From positions 62,001 through 126,000 of the forward strand of contig NZ_QYUK01000016.1 in the NCBI RefSeq assembly GCF_003590945.1: DNA of 64,000 bases, written 5' to 3'. Of the stretch, positions 51,933 to 61,746 are shown in pieces (positions within the stretch are counted from its first letter, which is position 1; every line of letters begins with the position of its first letter). The DNA is from Oleomonas cavernae (lineage in GTDB: Bacteria; Pseudomonadota; Alphaproteobacteria; Zavarziniales; Zavarziniaceae). The notes under the pieces are model-generated. The model had not been told where the DNA came from and searched no databases. It saw nothing but the letters and a program-made list of their open reading frames with translations. Both the position numbers and the translations under genes were made by a program.

Positions 51933-52654
51933 CCGAGATGATGAGCCCGGACCAGCTCGAAGCGGCCCTGCGGGCCGTGGGCGCCGCGCGTTACCACGAC
52001 AAGCATCCCTTCCAGGTGCGGCTCAACGCGGGCGACCTGAACCGTGACCAGGTGCGTGCCTGGGCGCTCAACCGCTACTACTACCAGAGCCGGATTCCCC
52101 TGAAGGATGCCGCCCTGCTCGCCAGGCTCGAAGACCCCGCCCTGCGCCGTGCCTGGCGCCAGCGCATCGTCGACCACGACGGCGAGACCGAGGGTGACGG
52201 CGGCATCGAACGCTGGCTGCGCCTGACCGACGCGCTGGGCTTTGCCCGCGACTATGTGATCGCCGCGCACCACATCCTGCCCGGCACCCGCTATGCCGTC
52301 GACGCCTATGTCCACTTTGTGCGCGAGCGCAGCCTGCTCGAAGCGGTGGCCTCGTCGCTCACCGAGATGTTCTCGCCCGGCGCCATCAAGAACCGGGTGG
52401 CCGGGATGCTGGCCAATTACGACTTCGTCTCGAAAGAAGCCCTGGCCTATTTCGACAAGCGCCTGACCCAGGCCCCGCGCGATGCCGACTTCGCCCTCGA
52501 CTATGTCAAGCGCGAGGCCCGCCGGCCGGAGCAGCAGCAGGCGGTGATCGCGGCGCTGACCTTCAAGTGCGACACCTTGTGGGCCCAGCTCGATGCCCTG
52601 CATCACGCCTATGTCGAGCCGGGCCACATCCCGCCGGGGGCCTGGCAGCCTTGA
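51929..52654 (+). CDS. pqqC: PqqC, PQQ synthase
   Basis: A 241-residue protein catalysing the final ring closure and eight-electron oxidation to PQQ without a cofactor. Motifs are [60 protein letters not shown] and [20 protein letters not shown]. The C-terminus ends at [17 protein letters not shown], exactly where PqqC proteins end; there is no PqqD fusion, unlike the PqqCD proteins of some methylotrophs. Its stop overlaps the pqqE start (TTGA). Confidence 0.96.
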   Translation: MTEMMSPDQLEAALRAVGAARYHDKHPFQVRLNAGDLNRDQVRAWALNRYYYQSRIPLKDAALLARLEDPALRRAWRQRIVDHDGETEGDGGIERWLRLTDALGFARDYVIAAHHILPGTRYAVDAYVHFVRERSLLEAVASSLTEMFSPGAIKNRVAGMLANYDFVSKEALAYFDKRLTQAPRDADFALDYVKREARRPEQQQAVIAALTFKCDTLWAQLDALHHAYVEPGHIPPGAWQP

Positions 52655-53733
52655 CCGCGGTCAGCCCGCCGCTGGCCCTGTTGGCCGAGATCACCCACCG
52701 CTGTCCGCTGCAATGCCCCTACTGCTCGAACCCGGTGGAGCTGGCCCGCCTGGCCGACGAACTCGACACGGCAACCTGGAAGCGGGTGATCGACGAGGCG
52801 GCGGACCTGGGGGTGCTGCAGATCCATTTCTCGGGCGGCGAGCCGATGGTGCGGCGGGACCTGGCCGTGCTCGTCGCCCATGCCCGGGCCTGCGGCCTCT
52901 ACAGCAATCTCATCACCTCGGGCGTGCTGCTCGATGACGCCCGCCTGGATGCCTTGCTGACGGCCGGGATCGATCATGTCCAGATCTCGATCCAGGACAC
53001 CGATCCGGCCAGTGCCGACACGATCAGCGCCTATGCCGGCGGCCTGCCCAAGAAGCGCGCTGCCGCGCAGCGGGTGCATCGGGCCGGGGTGGCGCTGACG
53101 ATCAACGCGGTGGTGCATCGCCAGAACCTCGACCGCCTGGGCGAGATGATCGACTTCGCCTGCGCGGTCGGGGCCGAGCGGCTTGAGGTCGCCCATGTCC
53201 AATACTATGGCTGGGCCTTGAAGAACCGCGACTACCTGATGCCGACCATCGACCAGCTCGACGCGGCGACGGCCTTGGTGGACACCGTCCGCCGGCAGTT
53301 ACAGGGCCGGCTGGTCATCGACTATGTCATCCCCGACTACTACGCCCGGCGTCCCAAGGCCTGCATGGGCGGCTGGGCGCAGCACTTCATCAATGTCTCG
53401 CCCACCGGCGCCGTGCTGCCGTGCCATGCCGCCGAGACCATCCCGGGCCTAGCCTTTGCCAATATCCGCGAGCGTGCGCTGGCCGACATCTGGGCCAACG
53501 ACCCGGCTTTCGCGGCGTTCCGGGGCACCGCCTGGATGCCCGCCCCCTGCCAGGACTGCGCACGGCGGGAAATCGATTGGGGCGGCTGCCGCTGCCAGGC
53601 CCTGGCCCTGACCGGCGACGCGGCGGCGATCGACCCCGCCTGCGACCGCTCGCCCCGGCATCTCGAGGTGTTCGACCTGGCCGCCCGGGCGGCGGCCGGC
53701 AGTAATCTGGTCAGTGCCTATCGCCGGCCCTGA
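52651..53733 (+). CDS. pqqE: PqqE, radical SAM enzyme
   Basis: A 360-residue radical SAM enzyme. The 4Fe-4S motif is in [19 protein letters not shown] (Cys18, Cys22, Cys25 if TTG at 52651 is the start). The C-terminal SPASM part has [51 protein letters not shown], with the auxiliary cluster cysteines. It joins Glu and Tyr of PqqA. TTG overlaps the pqqC stop. In other operons pqqD stands between pqqC and pqqE; here nothing fits in between. Confidence 0.95.
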   Translation: MTAVSPPLALLAEITHRCPLQCPYCSNPVELARLADELDTATWKRVIDEAADLGVLQIHFSGGEPMVRRDLAVLVAHARACGLYSNLITSGVLLDDARLDALLTAGIDHVQISIQDTDPASADTISAYAGGLPKKRAAAQRVHRAGVALTINAVVHRQNLDRLGEMIDFACAVGAERLEVAHVQYYGWALKNRDYLMPTIDQLDAATALVDTVRRQLQGRLVIDYVIPDYYARRPKACMGGWAQHFINVSPTGAVLPCHAAETIPGLAFANIRERALADIWANDPAFAAFRGTAWMPAPCQDCARREIDWGGCRCQALALTGDAAAIDPACDRSPRHLEVFDLAARAAAGSNLVSAYRRP

Positions 53734-53741
53734 CAAGAGCT

Positions 53742-54719
53742 TCAAGGCTTCGACGGCACCACGACGACACCCCAGGGGGCGCGGCCGACCGGGATCGACT
53801 TCACCACCTCCATGGCCTTCACATCGATGACCGAGACATCGTTGCTGATGCCGTTGGTGGTGAACAGCTTGCTTTCGTCGGGGCTGAAGGCCAGGTGCCA
53901 GACCCGCCGCCCCACCAGCAGGTAGCGTTCGACCTCCAGGGTCCGGGCGTCGACCACGGCGACGCGATTGGCCGGACCCAGCGCCACGAAGGCAAGCGCG
54001 CCGTCCCGGGTGAGGGCGACGCCCACGGGCTGAATCTGGTCGGCAGGCATGCCCTTGACGGCGAAGGAAAGGGTTTTCTTTTCGCGCCGCGTGGCGACGT
54101 CGATCACCGTGACCGTGCCGCCGATTTCCGACGACACCCAAAGTTCCTTGCCGTCGCGGCTGAATTCAGCATGGCGCGGCCGCTGGCCTACGGGCGTGTT
54201 GTCGGCCAGCGCCTGGCTCGCGGTGTCGATCCAGTGGACCATGTTGGTGGTCTCGGAGGTGTTGACCGCCCATTTGCCGTCGGGGCTGACCGCCATGCCT
54301 TCGGGCTCGACGCCCACCTCGATCTGGGCCACCACCGTCCGGCTCTCGACATCGACCACGGTGGCGATGTTGTCGTCCTCGTTGGAGATATAGAGGTGGC
54401 GATCGTCGGGGTGCAGGGCGAATTGCTCGGGATCGGCGCCCGACGGCAGCGCGCCGATGATCTTGCCGGTGGCGAGATCCAGCACCTGAACCGCATCGTC
54501 GTCGCTGGCGCAGATATAGAGGCGGGTGAACTTGCTGTCGGCGAGGATGCCGCGGGGCCGTTGGCCGACGGCGATCGTGCCGGTAACGGCCAAGGTTTCG
54601 GAATCGATGACGGTCAGCGAATTGTCGCGCTCGTTGGAGACATAGACCGTGTCGGCGAAGGCCGGCGTCGCCGCTGCCAGGCACGCGATGAAGATGAAGC
54701 GCCCGTCGAGTGCCGGCAT
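53742..54719 (-). CDS. PQQ-associated secreted YVTN-type beta-propeller protein
   Basis: A 325-residue periplasmic protein. Signal peptide GRFIFIACLAAATPAFA is followed by repeats such as VYVSNERDNSLTVIDSETLA, LYISNEDDNIATVVDVESRT and KLFTTNGISNDVSVIDVKAM, giving a seven-bladed YVTN-type propeller. It matches the type of propeller linked to PQQ-dependent catabolism and ABC transport. Start at 54719 has GGGAGGGGAGGG upstream; an in-frame ATG at 54743 lies before that. Convergent with pqqE (8 bp apart) and divergent from pedF. Function unknown; perhaps binding of substrate or PQQ. Confidence 0.88.
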   Translation of the reverse strand: MPALDGRFIFIACLAAATPAFADTVYVSNERDNSLTVIDSETLAVTGTIAVGQRPRGILADSKFTRLYICASDDDAVQVLDLATGKIIGALPSGADPEQFALHPDDRHLYISNEDDNIATVVDVESRTVVAQIEVGVEPEGMAVSPDGKWAVNTSETTNMVHWIDTASQALADNTPVGQRPRHAEFSRDGKELWVSSEIGGTVTVIDVATRREKKTLSFAVKGMPADQIQPVGVALTRDGALAFVALGPANRVAVVDARTLEVERYLLVGRRVWHLAFSPDESKLFTTNGISNDVSVIDVKAMEVVKSIPVGRAPWGVVVVPSKP

Positions 54720-54811
54720 CGCCCTCCCCTCCCTGTTTTTCATTCTGGGGAGAGCTTAATCGGAACGGCCGCCACGGGGCCATGACACTTTCGGACGAGC
54801 GCCGGCAAGTG

Positions 54812-54830
54812 TCGAACCAAAGTACAATGG
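54812..54830 (+). promoter_or_regulatory. Candidate PQQ-regulon box upstream of pedF
   Basis: TCGAACCAAAGTACAATGG matches the alcohol-dehydrogenase site at 15 of 19 positions and is 64 bp before the pedF start. Confidence 0.4.
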
Positions 54831-54893
54831 TGCGCCAGCGCCATCCGCCGCTAATTTCTGGCCATAACGTGAGCCCCTGGGAGGATAAAGCTA

Positions 54894-55337
54894 ATGGCCG
54901 ATGATCGGCGCGTCGCCCGCACCCTCGTTTTTTCCGCGATGACGGCTTTGGCCATGGCCATCGGCGTCGGCCATGCCGCCTATGGTCATGGTGATGTTAC
55001 ACCGCAACCAATCGACACCACCGGCCTCGAGGCCCTGGGGCCCGAGTGGCGCGAAACCAATCCCTACAGCGGCAACGCCCGCGCCATCGAGATCGGCGCC
55101 TCGGGCTACAACCAGAATTGCGCCCGCTGCCACGGCCTGCAAGCCAAGTCCGGCGGCATCGCCCCCGATCTTCGGCTGCTCGACCTCGGCCCCGACGGCG
55201 ACGCCTGGTTCGTCGAGCGGATGAAGCATGGCGCGGTGCGCGACGGCAAGGTCTACATGCCGGTCTTCGACGGCATATTGAGCCAGGAAGGCATGTGGGC
55301 CATCCGCAGCTACCTCGAAAGCGTACATGAGGATTGA
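54894..55337 (+). CDS. pedF: Cytochrome c-550 PedF-like
   Basis: A 147-residue c-type cytochrome. A signal segment (residues about 9-30) is followed by HGDVTPQPIDTTGLEALGPE, typical of PedF. Heme binding is NCARCHG (Cys76, Cys79, His80); GKVYMPVFDGILSQEGMWAI contains the axial Met. It accepts electrons from the PQQ alcohol dehydrogenase in the periplasm. GGGAGG lies 10 bases before the ATG. Confidence 0.92.
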   Translation: MADDRRVARTLVFSAMTALAMAIGVGHAAYGHGDVTPQPIDTTGLEALGPEWRETNPYSGNARAIEIGASGYNQNCARCHGLQAKSGGIAPDLRLLDLGPDGDAWFVERMKHGAVRDGKVYMPVFDGILSQEGMWAIRSYLESVHED

Positions 55338-55339
55338 CC

Positions 55340-56215
55340 ATGCCCAGCCGCCGGGACTTGCTGGGCCTTGCCGGTGCGCTGGGGGCCGCGCTTGCCCTGG
55401 GCGGGCGCGGCGCCCGGGCCGATGAAGACCTGGTCGGCACGGTCAACTACGACACGATCCGCGCGCGCGGGGTCTTGCGGATACCCTACTACGAGGATTT
55501 CGCGCCCTATTCGACGACCACCGCGGACGGGCCGGCCGGGATCGATATCGACATCGCCCGCGAGGTTGCCGGGCGCATCGGCCTGAGGCCACGCTTCTAT
55601 GCCTTGGTGGCGGGCGAAAAGGTCGACGACGACCTGCGCAACGGGATCTGGCGCGGCAATCTGATCGATCGCAGCGTCGGCGATCTGATGTTCCACATTC
55701 CCTACGACCGGCAGATCCAGATCAACAACGACCAGGTGGTGCTGTTCGCGCCCTATTTCGAAGAGGGCTTTGCCATCGCCTACAGCGAGCAGGCAATGCC
55801 GGGCGGCTTCGACCCCGAGGCGGACGGCGACAAGCGGATCGGGGTGGAAATCGACACCCTGCCCGACTTCTACCTGACCAGCGCCAACAACGGGGCCTTG
55901 CGCGCCGCGGCCGTGCATTTCGCCAAGCCCGTGGAGGCGCTGGCCGCCCTGCGCGACGGGGCGGTGGATGCCGTCATCCTGCAAGCGGCCCAGGTCGAGG
56001 CCTTCGCGCCCAGGCTGGCACCGCAGGCGATCGTCAGGCCCTTCGTCATGGGCGGCCTGTTCCATTCGCGCTGGACCGTCGGCTGCGCCATCCGCGAGAG
56101 CTGCCGGCCCCTGGTCTACGAGGTCGGCGACGCACTGGCGGCGATGGCCGCCGACGGCAGCATGGCGGCGATCTTCGCCAAGGCCGGGGTGACCTGGCTG
56201 GCGCCGGCGCGATGA
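55340..56215 (+). CDS. Quinoprotein-associated periplasmic substrate-binding protein
   Basis: A 291-residue protein with a Tat-like signal SRRDLLGLAGALGAALALGG. The mature domain is solute-binding family 3 type: ARGVLRIPYYEDFAPYSTTT, GPAGIDIDIAREVAGRIGLR and KRIGVEIDTLPDFYLTSANN. Such proteins often lie next to PQQ dehydrogenases and may bind a substrate or shape the electron-transfer complex (PedG/MxaJ/XoxJ type). ATG at 55340 has GAGGA upstream. It is co-transcribed with pedF. Confidence 0.87.
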   Translation: MPSRRDLLGLAGALGAALALGGRGARADEDLVGTVNYDTIRARGVLRIPYYEDFAPYSTTTADGPAGIDIDIAREVAGRIGLRPRFYALVAGEKVDDDLRNGIWRGNLIDRSVGDLMFHIPYDRQIQINNDQVVLFAPYFEEGFAIAYSEQAMPGGFDPEADGDKRIGVEIDTLPDFYLTSANNGALRAAAVHFAKPVEALAALRDGAVDAVILQAAQVEAFAPRLAPQAIVRPFVMGGLFHSRWTVGCAIRESCRPLVYEVGDALAAMAADGSMAAIFAKAGVTWLAPAR

Positions 56216-56265
56216 TCAGCCGCCGCGGCCTTCTCGCCGATGGCGCAGCAGTAATTAGTAGCGTG

Positions 56266-56284
56266 TCGTACTTAAGGACAATGG
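56266..56284 (+). promoter_or_regulatory. Candidate PQQ-regulon box upstream of the PQQ alcohol dehydrogenase
   Basis: TCGTACTTAAGGACAATGG, the reference copy of the repeated motif, 108 bp before the start codon in a 177-bp gap. Confidence 0.4.
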
Positions 56285-56392
56285 CCGGATTTTCCGGGTT
56301 ACATCACTATCGCGCCATCCACGAAGAGGTGGGAGGAACTTCCGCGTGGGTGGGCGTGGTCCGGCAGGACCCCACGATTCAGGGAGACAGGG

Positions 56393-58159
56393 ATGGCAAT
56401 GACGATCAATCGGTCGCTTGCGGCGGTGACGCTCGCACTCGCGACCATGGGCTGGGCCGCTGCAGGTCTGGCCAAACCGGTGACGGATCAGGAAATTCTG
56501 AACGACGCCACCAGCACGGGCGACGTGCTGAGCTACGGCATGGGGCCTCAGGCCCAGCGCTTCAGCCCGCTGACCGCGCTCAACCGCGATACGGTGAAGG
56601 GCCTGGTCCCGGCCTGGGCCTTCTCCTTCGGCGGCGAGAAGCAGCGCGGCCAGGAAAGCCAGCCGCTGGTGGCCGACGGCGTGATGTACGTCACCGGCTC
56701 GTACAGCCGTCTGTGGGCGGTCGACGCCCGCACCGGCAAGGAGCTGTGGGAATATAACCATCGCCTGCCCGACGGCATCATGCCGTGCTGCGACGTGGTC
56801 AACCGCGGCGCCGCGATCCACGGCGACAAGGTCTATTTCGGCACGCTGGATGCCAAAATCGTCGCCTTGAACAAGGAAACCGGCAAGGTGGTCTGGTCCA
56901 AGGCGCTCGAGGACTACAAGGCCGGCTATGCCATCACCAGCGCGCCGCTGGTGGTCGATGGCCTGATCATCTCCGGCATCGGCGGCGGCGAGTTCGGCGT
57001 CGTCGGCAAGGTCTATGCGCTCGACGCCGAGACCGGCGAGATGAAGTGGATCCGCCCGGTGATCGAGGGCAATGTCGGCACGCTGGACGGCAAGCCGTCG
57101 ACCATGACCGGTACCAAGAACGCGAGCTGGCAAGGCGACCAGTGGCAGACCGGCGGCGGCGGCACTTGGCTGGGCGGCACCTATGATCCGGGTACGGGCC
57201 TGCTCTACTTCGGTTCGGGCAACCCGGCACCGTGGAATTCCCACCTGCGCCCGGGCGACAACCTCTACTCCTCGTCGCGCCTGGCGATCGACCCCAAGAC
57301 CGGCGAGATCAAGTGGTCCTACCAGACCACCCCGCACGACGGCTGGGATTTCGACGGCGTGAACGAGGCGATCCCCTTCGACCTGAAGGGGGCTGACGGC
57401 AAGGTTGTCCAGGCAGTCGCCACCGCCGACCGCAACGGCTTCTTCTTCGTGCTGGACCGCACCAACGGCAAGTTCATCAGCGCCAACCCCTTCGTGTCGC
57501 GCCACGACTGGGCGACCGGCTTCGACGACAAGGGCCGCCCGATCTACAACCCCGACTTCCGCCCGGGCAACCCGGCGGACGGCGGCGGTGCGGACGGCAA
57601 GGGCAAGTCGGTGTTCGCCGCCCCCTCGTTCCTGGGCGGCAAGAACTGGATGCCGATGGCCTACAGCCAGAAGACCGGCCTGTTCTACATCCCGTCCAAT
57701 GAATGGGGCATGGATATCTGGAACGAGCCGATCACCTACAAGAAGGGCGCCGCCTACCTGGGCGCCGGCTTCACCATCAAGCCGCTCTACGAGGATCACA
57801 TCGGCGCCCTGCGGGCGATGGACCCTGCCACCGGCAAGATCAAGTGGGAGTACAAGAACCGTGCGCCGCTGTGGGGCGGGGTCATGACCACCGCCGGGGG
57901 CCTGGTGTTCTTCGGTACCCCCGAGGGCTACCTCAAGGCCCTGGACGACGAAACCGGCAAGGAACTGTGGAGCTTCAACACCGGTTCGGGTGTGGTGGGG
58001 AGCCCGATCACCTGGGAAATGGACGGCGAGCAGTATGTCGCCGTGGTCTCGGGCTGGGGCGGCGCGGTGCCGCTGTGGGGCGGCGATGTCGCCGACTATG
58101 TGAAGAGCTTCAACCAGGGCGGCATGATGTGGGTGTTCAAACTGCCCAAGAAGGCCTGA
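56393..58159 (+). CDS. PQQ-dependent alcohol dehydrogenase with lanthanide-type signature
   Basis: A 588-residue quinoprotein ADH of the methanol/ethanol dehydrogenase family. A signal peptide covers about 30 residues. The propeller W-motifs are present (for example [14 protein letters not shown]); the vicinal cysteine pair is Cys132-Cys133 in [12 protein letters not shown]. The catalytic Asp319 is in GWDFDGVNE with a second Asp two residues on (Asp321), as in XoxF/PedH enzymes that use lanthanides; calcium enzymes have Ala or Ser there. Calcium is thus less likely. AGGGAG precedes the ATG. Oxidises alcohols in the periplasm with PedF as electron acceptor. Confidence 0.93.
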   Translation: MAMTINRSLAAVTLALATMGWAAAGLAKPVTDQEILNDATSTGDVLSYGMGPQAQRFSPLTALNRDTVKGLVPAWAFSFGGEKQRGQESQPLVADGVMYVTGSYSRLWAVDARTGKELWEYNHRLPDGIMPCCDVVNRGAAIHGDKVYFGTLDAKIVALNKETGKVVWSKALEDYKAGYAITSAPLVVDGLIISGIGGGEFGVVGKVYALDAETGEMKWIRPVIEGNVGTLDGKPSTMTGTKNASWQGDQWQTGGGGTWLGGTYDPGTGLLYFGSGNPAPWNSHLRPGDNLYSSSRLAIDPKTGEIKWSYQTTPHDGWDFDGVNEAIPFDLKGADGKVVQAVATADRNGFFFVLDRTNGKFISANPFVSRHDWATGFDDKGRPIYNPDFRPGNPADGGGADGKGKSVFAAPSFLGGKNWMPMAYSQKTGLFYIPSNEWGMDIWNEPITYKKGAAYLGAGFTIKPLYEDHIGALRAMDPATGKIKWEYKNRAPLWGGVMTTAGGLVFFGTPEGYLKALDDETGKELWSFNTGSGVVGSPITWEMDGEQYVAVVSGWGGAVPLWGGDVADYVKSFNQGGMMWVFKLPKKA

Positions 58160-58180
58160 TCAACCCTGCTTGAGACAGAT

Positions 58181-58216
58181 GACCGGGGCGGCCCTGCCGC
58201 CCCGGTCATTGCTTTT
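58181..58216 (+). terminator. Rho-independent terminator after the PQQ alcohol dehydrogenase
   Basis: Perfect 12-bp stem GACCGGGGCGGC / GCCGCCCCGGTC with loop CCT and the tail ATTGCTTTT. Confidence 0.85.
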
Positions 58217-58266
58217 GGTCACGTTGCAATCCGTGACATCTGTGCGACGATCACGGCGACGAACAG

Positions 58267-58280
58267 AGTACAGGACAATG
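58267..58280 (+). promoter_or_regulatory. Candidate PQQ-regulon box upstream of the response regulator
   Basis: AGTACAGGACAATG; the AGGACAAT core equals that of the alcohol-dehydrogenase site. It is 38 bp before the start codon. Confidence 0.3.
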
Positions 58281-58317
58281 ACCAGCCGGCACGAACCGGG
58301 TGGCCGGGGGAACGCGG

Positions 58318-58979
58318 ATGTTGAAGGTGCTGATCGCGGATGACCATCCGCTGTTTCGCGAGGCCTTGCGCGGCGCCGTCATGGCGGTGCGGGCCGATGC
58401 CCTGGTGGTCGAGGCGGCCAATCTGGCCGGGGTCCTCGAACTGGTCGAGGGAGACGACGACCTGGACCTTGCCCTGCTCGACCTGCGCATGCCCGGGATG
58501 GACGGCCTGGCCGGCCTCGTCACCCTGCGCAAGGTCAAGCCCGACCTGCCGGTGGTGATCGTTACGGCCCTGGCCGACCAGGATACCGTCGACCGCTGCA
58601 TGGCCTGCGGCGCCGCCGGTTACATCCCGAAATCGCTGGACCGCGACTGCATCCGTGCCGCCGTCGAGCAGGTGCTGGCCGGCGGTATCTTCACCCCCGA
58701 TTCAGCCCACGTCGCCGCCTCGACCCGCCCGGTTCCCAAAGGCCGCCACCAGACCGAGCCCTTCGCCAAGATCGGCAGCCTGACGCCGCAGCAGATGCGG
58801 GTCTTGGAACTGATGGGGAAGGCCGCCTGAACAAGGAGATCAGCTATCTCCTCAGCGTTTCCGAGACGACGGTGAAGGCACATGTCTCGGCCGTGCTGCA
58901 CAAGCTGGGCGTCGCCAGCCGCACCCAGGCGGTCCTCGCCCTGCGCCGCATGAAGGAACTCCAGGACACCGCGCTCTGA
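58318..58979 (+). CDS. LuxR-type response regulator (AgmR/EraR/ExaE-like), apparent frameshift
   Basis: The receiver domain begins [19 protein letters not shown] with phosphoacceptor Asp55 in [14 protein letters not shown]. The linker leads into the Lux[18 protein letters not shown], after which the frame ends at 58830, while [20 protein letters not shown] and [20 protein letters not shown] continue in another frame to 58979. One added G near 58821 restores 220 residues. It is the likely activator of the PQQ genes, as related regulators do in Pseudomonas. Possible partner kinase: the product of 59116-61746. Confidence 0.88.
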
Positions 58980-58991
58980 TTGATTGAATTT

Positions 58992-59085
58992 CGTCATCCC
59001 AGCGAACGCTGGGATCCATGGCGGTGCAGGGAATTGGCGTTTCCGGTTTGCCACGCCAATGGATCCCAGCATTCGCTGGGATGAC
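58992..59085. repeat. Dispersed palindromic repeat, diverged copy 4
   Basis: Arms CGTCATCCCAGCGAACGCTG GGATCCAT and the inverted ATGGATCCCAGCATTCGCTG GGATGAC enclose about 40 bp. It has the plan of copies 1 and 2 with CCCAG replacing CCCGG. It lies between the convergent regulator and kinase genes. Confidence 0.65.
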
Positions 59086-59115
59086 CATGATTCTTTTGGG
59101 AATCGGCTCCGGCCC

Positions 59116-61746
59116 CTAACTATCCAGCAGCGCGGTCATCAGGGCGCGCAGCTTGGCCGGCTTGATCGGCTTGTAGAGGAGCGAGCAGCGTTCCATGGTG
59201 GCGAGGCGGCGCTGCAGTTCGGCGCTGCGGTCGGCGGTCAGCAGGGCGGCCGGCAGGTTGGCGCCCAGCCGCCGGCGCAGGGCAGCGATCACCTCGATGC
59301 CGGTTTCGCCGCGGTCGAGGTGATAGTCCGCCAGGATGATGTCCGGGGTATGCCGGGCGATCGCGGCCATGGCATCGCCGGCGCCGCGGGCGACCGAGAC
59401 TTCGCAGCTCCAGCCCTCCAGCAGGGAGCGCATGCCGTCGAGGATCGCCTGCTCGTTGTCGATCACCAGGACCCTGGTGCCCAGGCGTGCCACCGGTGCC
59501 ACCGCGGGCGGGGGTGCTGCCGCGATCTCCACCGGCCGGGCGGTGGCGATCGGCAACTCGACACAGAAGGTGGAGCCGCGCCCGAAGCGGGAATTCACCT
59601 TGATGCGATGACCCAGCAGGCGGGCGATCCGGCGCACGATCGCCAGCCCCAGGCCGAAGCCGTTCTCGGTCCCGTCGGGCTGGTCCAGGCGGCGGAACTC
59701 CTCGAAGATTTCCTCCATCCGGTCGCCCGGTATGCCGACGCCGGTGTCGATCACATAGACCTTCACATGATGCCGGGTGCGGCGGCAGCCCAGCAGGATG
59801 CGCCCCTTGGGCGTGTAACGGATGGCATTCGACAGGAGGTTCTGCAGGATCCGGCGGAACAGGCGCGGATCGGTCCGCACCGACAAGGCCGCCGGCACGG
59901 CCCGAAGCTCCAGCCCCTTGGCGCGCGCAACCGGCATCATCTCTTCGACCAGGCCGCTCAGGATCGTCGACAGGCCGACCACCTGCTCGTCGATGGTGAC
60001 CCGGCCCGCATCGAATTTCGAGATGTCGAGCAGGGTGCCCAGCAGCTCCTCGACCGCGGTCAGGGAATTGTCCAGCTTGCGGGTCAAGGCCGCACTCGCC
60101 GCCGGCAGTGCCTGGTCGGTCAGCGACGACACGAACAGCCGGGCGGCGTTCAGCGGCTGCAACAGGTCATGGCTGGCGTCGGCCAGGAACTTGGTCTTCG
60201 ACAGGTTGGCCTGTTCGGCCTCGAGCTTGGCCTGCTTGAGCTCGTTGGAGACGCGCTCACGCTCGGCGATCTCCTTGCGCAGCGTATCGTTCAAGGTTAC
60301 CAGAGTCGCGGTGCGCTCGGCCACGCGGCGTTCCAGCATTTCGTTGGCCTCGGCCAGCAGGCGCTCCGACCGCCGCCGCTCGGTGATGTCCTGGATCAGC
60401 GTGAAGAAGCCGATGACGCCGCCCTCGTCCGAGATATGCGGGACATAGGTCGCGATGCCGAAGCGCGCGCCGCCCGGCCCGGCCGGCAGGTTCAGCTCGA
60501 AGGTGGTGGACCGGCCGCTCAGCGCCTGATCCATATGGGGGCGCCGCGCGGCATAGTCGACGGGCGCCAGGATCTGCGACACGTGCAGGCCCACCGGGTC
60601 CTGGCCGTGGCCGAAGGCCTCGCGGTAGGGTCGGTTGGTGAATCGGTAGACCTCGCCGGCATCGACATAGCAGATCATCGCCGGCATGGCGTCGGTCACC
60701 AGGCGGATGCGCCGCTCGCTGTCACGCAGGGCAACCTCGGCCTGCTTGCGTTCGGTCACATCGGCGAAGGTGCAGACGAAGCCGCCGTCGGGCATCTGGT
60801 CGCGCTTGAGCGAATACCAGCGCCCCATCCATTCCCGCTCGTCCTGGGTGCCGGTGCGGCGGTCGCCCTCCAGGACCAGGGCGTGGGCGCCGCGGCGCCG
60901 GTTGTAGGCGCAGAATTCCTCCCAGGTGGTGCCGGGCATGGCAAAGACCGGCGGCAGGTCCAGCAGGCGCCAGAACCGCTCGTTGGCATGGACCAGCAGG
61001 CCCGCCTGGTCGAACACGGCGACGCCCAGCGACATGCTCTCGATGGTGGCCTGCAAATGGGCGGAGCGCTCGGCCAGCGCCTGTTCACGCTCCTCGTGCT
61101 CGGCCCGCTTCAGGTCGGTGATGTCGGTCAGGACCGAGGCAATGCCGCCTTCGGCCGAAAGCCGGTCGTTCATCTGCACCCAGCGCCCGTCGCGCAGGGC
61201 ATAGATGCTGCGCGCCGGCTGGCCGCGCCGGGCATTGGCCCGTTCGGCCAGCCGGCCCTTGATCCAGTCGGCGGTCAAGCCCTCGGCCATCGCGATCTCG
61301 CCGTGACGGAAAGCCTGGGCCAGCAGCTCGTGATAGGTGATCCCGGCACGCACTCGGTCACGCAGTGCCGGCCAATAGTCGAGGAATTTCTGGTTGAACA
61401 GGATCAGGCGGTCGTCCCGGTCGAACAGGGCAAAGCCTTCGGACATGCTGTTGATCGAATCGTGCAGCCGGTTCTGCGCCGTGTGGCTGGCGATGATCGC
61501 GGCGTTCAGCTCGTTGTTGGTATGCTCGAGCGAACGCATCGCCTCGGTCAGTTCGCGGGTGCGGTCGTTGACCTTGCGGTCCAGAAAGATCGCGGCCTCG
61601 AACAGGGTGAAGGCATTGCCGTGGAAATCCAGGCTGCGCTCCACCCGGCCCATCAGGGCGCGGTTGATTTCAGTCAGCTTGGCGACCTGGCGCTCGAGGT
61701 CGACGGCCGGCGGCCGGCCGGCCCCGTTGGAACTCTTGGCGTTCAT
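59116..61746 (-). CDS. PAS-containing hybrid histidine kinase (NahK/ErcS'-like)
   Basis: An 876-residue kinase without membrane segments. An N-terminal coiled coil (about residues 15-90) precedes three PAS domains (about 95-215, 225-345, 355-475), a second coiled coil, a HisKA domain with FLADASHDLLQPLNAARLFV, an ATPase domain with NLLSNAIRYTPKGR, DTGVGIPGDRMEEIFEEF and GFGLGLAIV, and a C-terminal receiver with Asp in DIILADYHLDRGETG. The HDLLQPL box matches the NahK/ErcS' type. It overlaps the FIST gene by 4 bp. Cytoplasmic sensor, likely part of the PQQ control cascade. Confidence 0.9.
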   Translation of the reverse strand: MNAKSSNGAGRPPAVDLERQVAKLTEINRALMGRVERSLDFHGNAFTLFEAAIFLDRKVNDRTRELTEAMRSLEHTNNELNAAIIASHTAQNRLHDSINSMSEGFALFDRDDRLILFNQKFLDYWPALRDRVRAGITYHELLAQAFRHGEIAMAEGLTADWIKGRLAERANARRGQPARSIYALRDGRWVQMNDRLSAEGGIASVLTDITDLKRAEHEEREQALAERSAHLQATIESMSLGVAVFDQAGLLVHANERFWRLLDLPPVFAMPGTTWEEFCAYNRRRGAHALVLEGDRRTGTQDEREWMGRWYSLKRDQMPDGGFVCTFADVTERKQAEVALRDSERRIRLVTDAMPAMICYVDAGEVYRFTNRPYREAFGHGQDPVGLHVSQILAPVDYAARRPHMDQALSGRSTTFELNLPAGPGGARFGIATYVPHISDEGGVIGFFTLIQDITERRRSERLLAEANEMLERRVAERTATLVTLNDTLRKEIAERERVSNELKQAKLEAEQANLSKTKFLADASHDLLQPLNAARLFVSSLTDQALPAASAALTRKLDNSLTAVEELLGTLLDISKFDAGRVTIDEQVVGLSTILSGLVEEMMPVARAKGLELRAVPAALSVRTDPRLFRRILQNLLSNAIRYTPKGRILLGCRRTRHHVKVYVIDTGVGIPGDRMEEIFEEFRRLDQPDGTENGFGLGLAIVRRIARLLGHRIKVNSRFGRGSTFCVELPIATARPVEIAAAPPPAVAPVARLGTRVLVIDNEQAILDGMRSLLEGWSCEVSVARGAGDAMAAIARHTPDIILADYHLDRGETGIEVIAALRRRLGANLPAALLTADRSAELQRRLATMERCSLLYKPIKPAKLRALMTALLDS

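Noticed and set aside
56212-56392. A frame beginning MISRRGLLADGAA overlapping the end of the binding-protein gene
   Set aside because: The start looks like a Tat signal of a further gene, but the following sequence has no recognisable domain and runs into the alcohol dehydrogenase in another frame; at most a relic.
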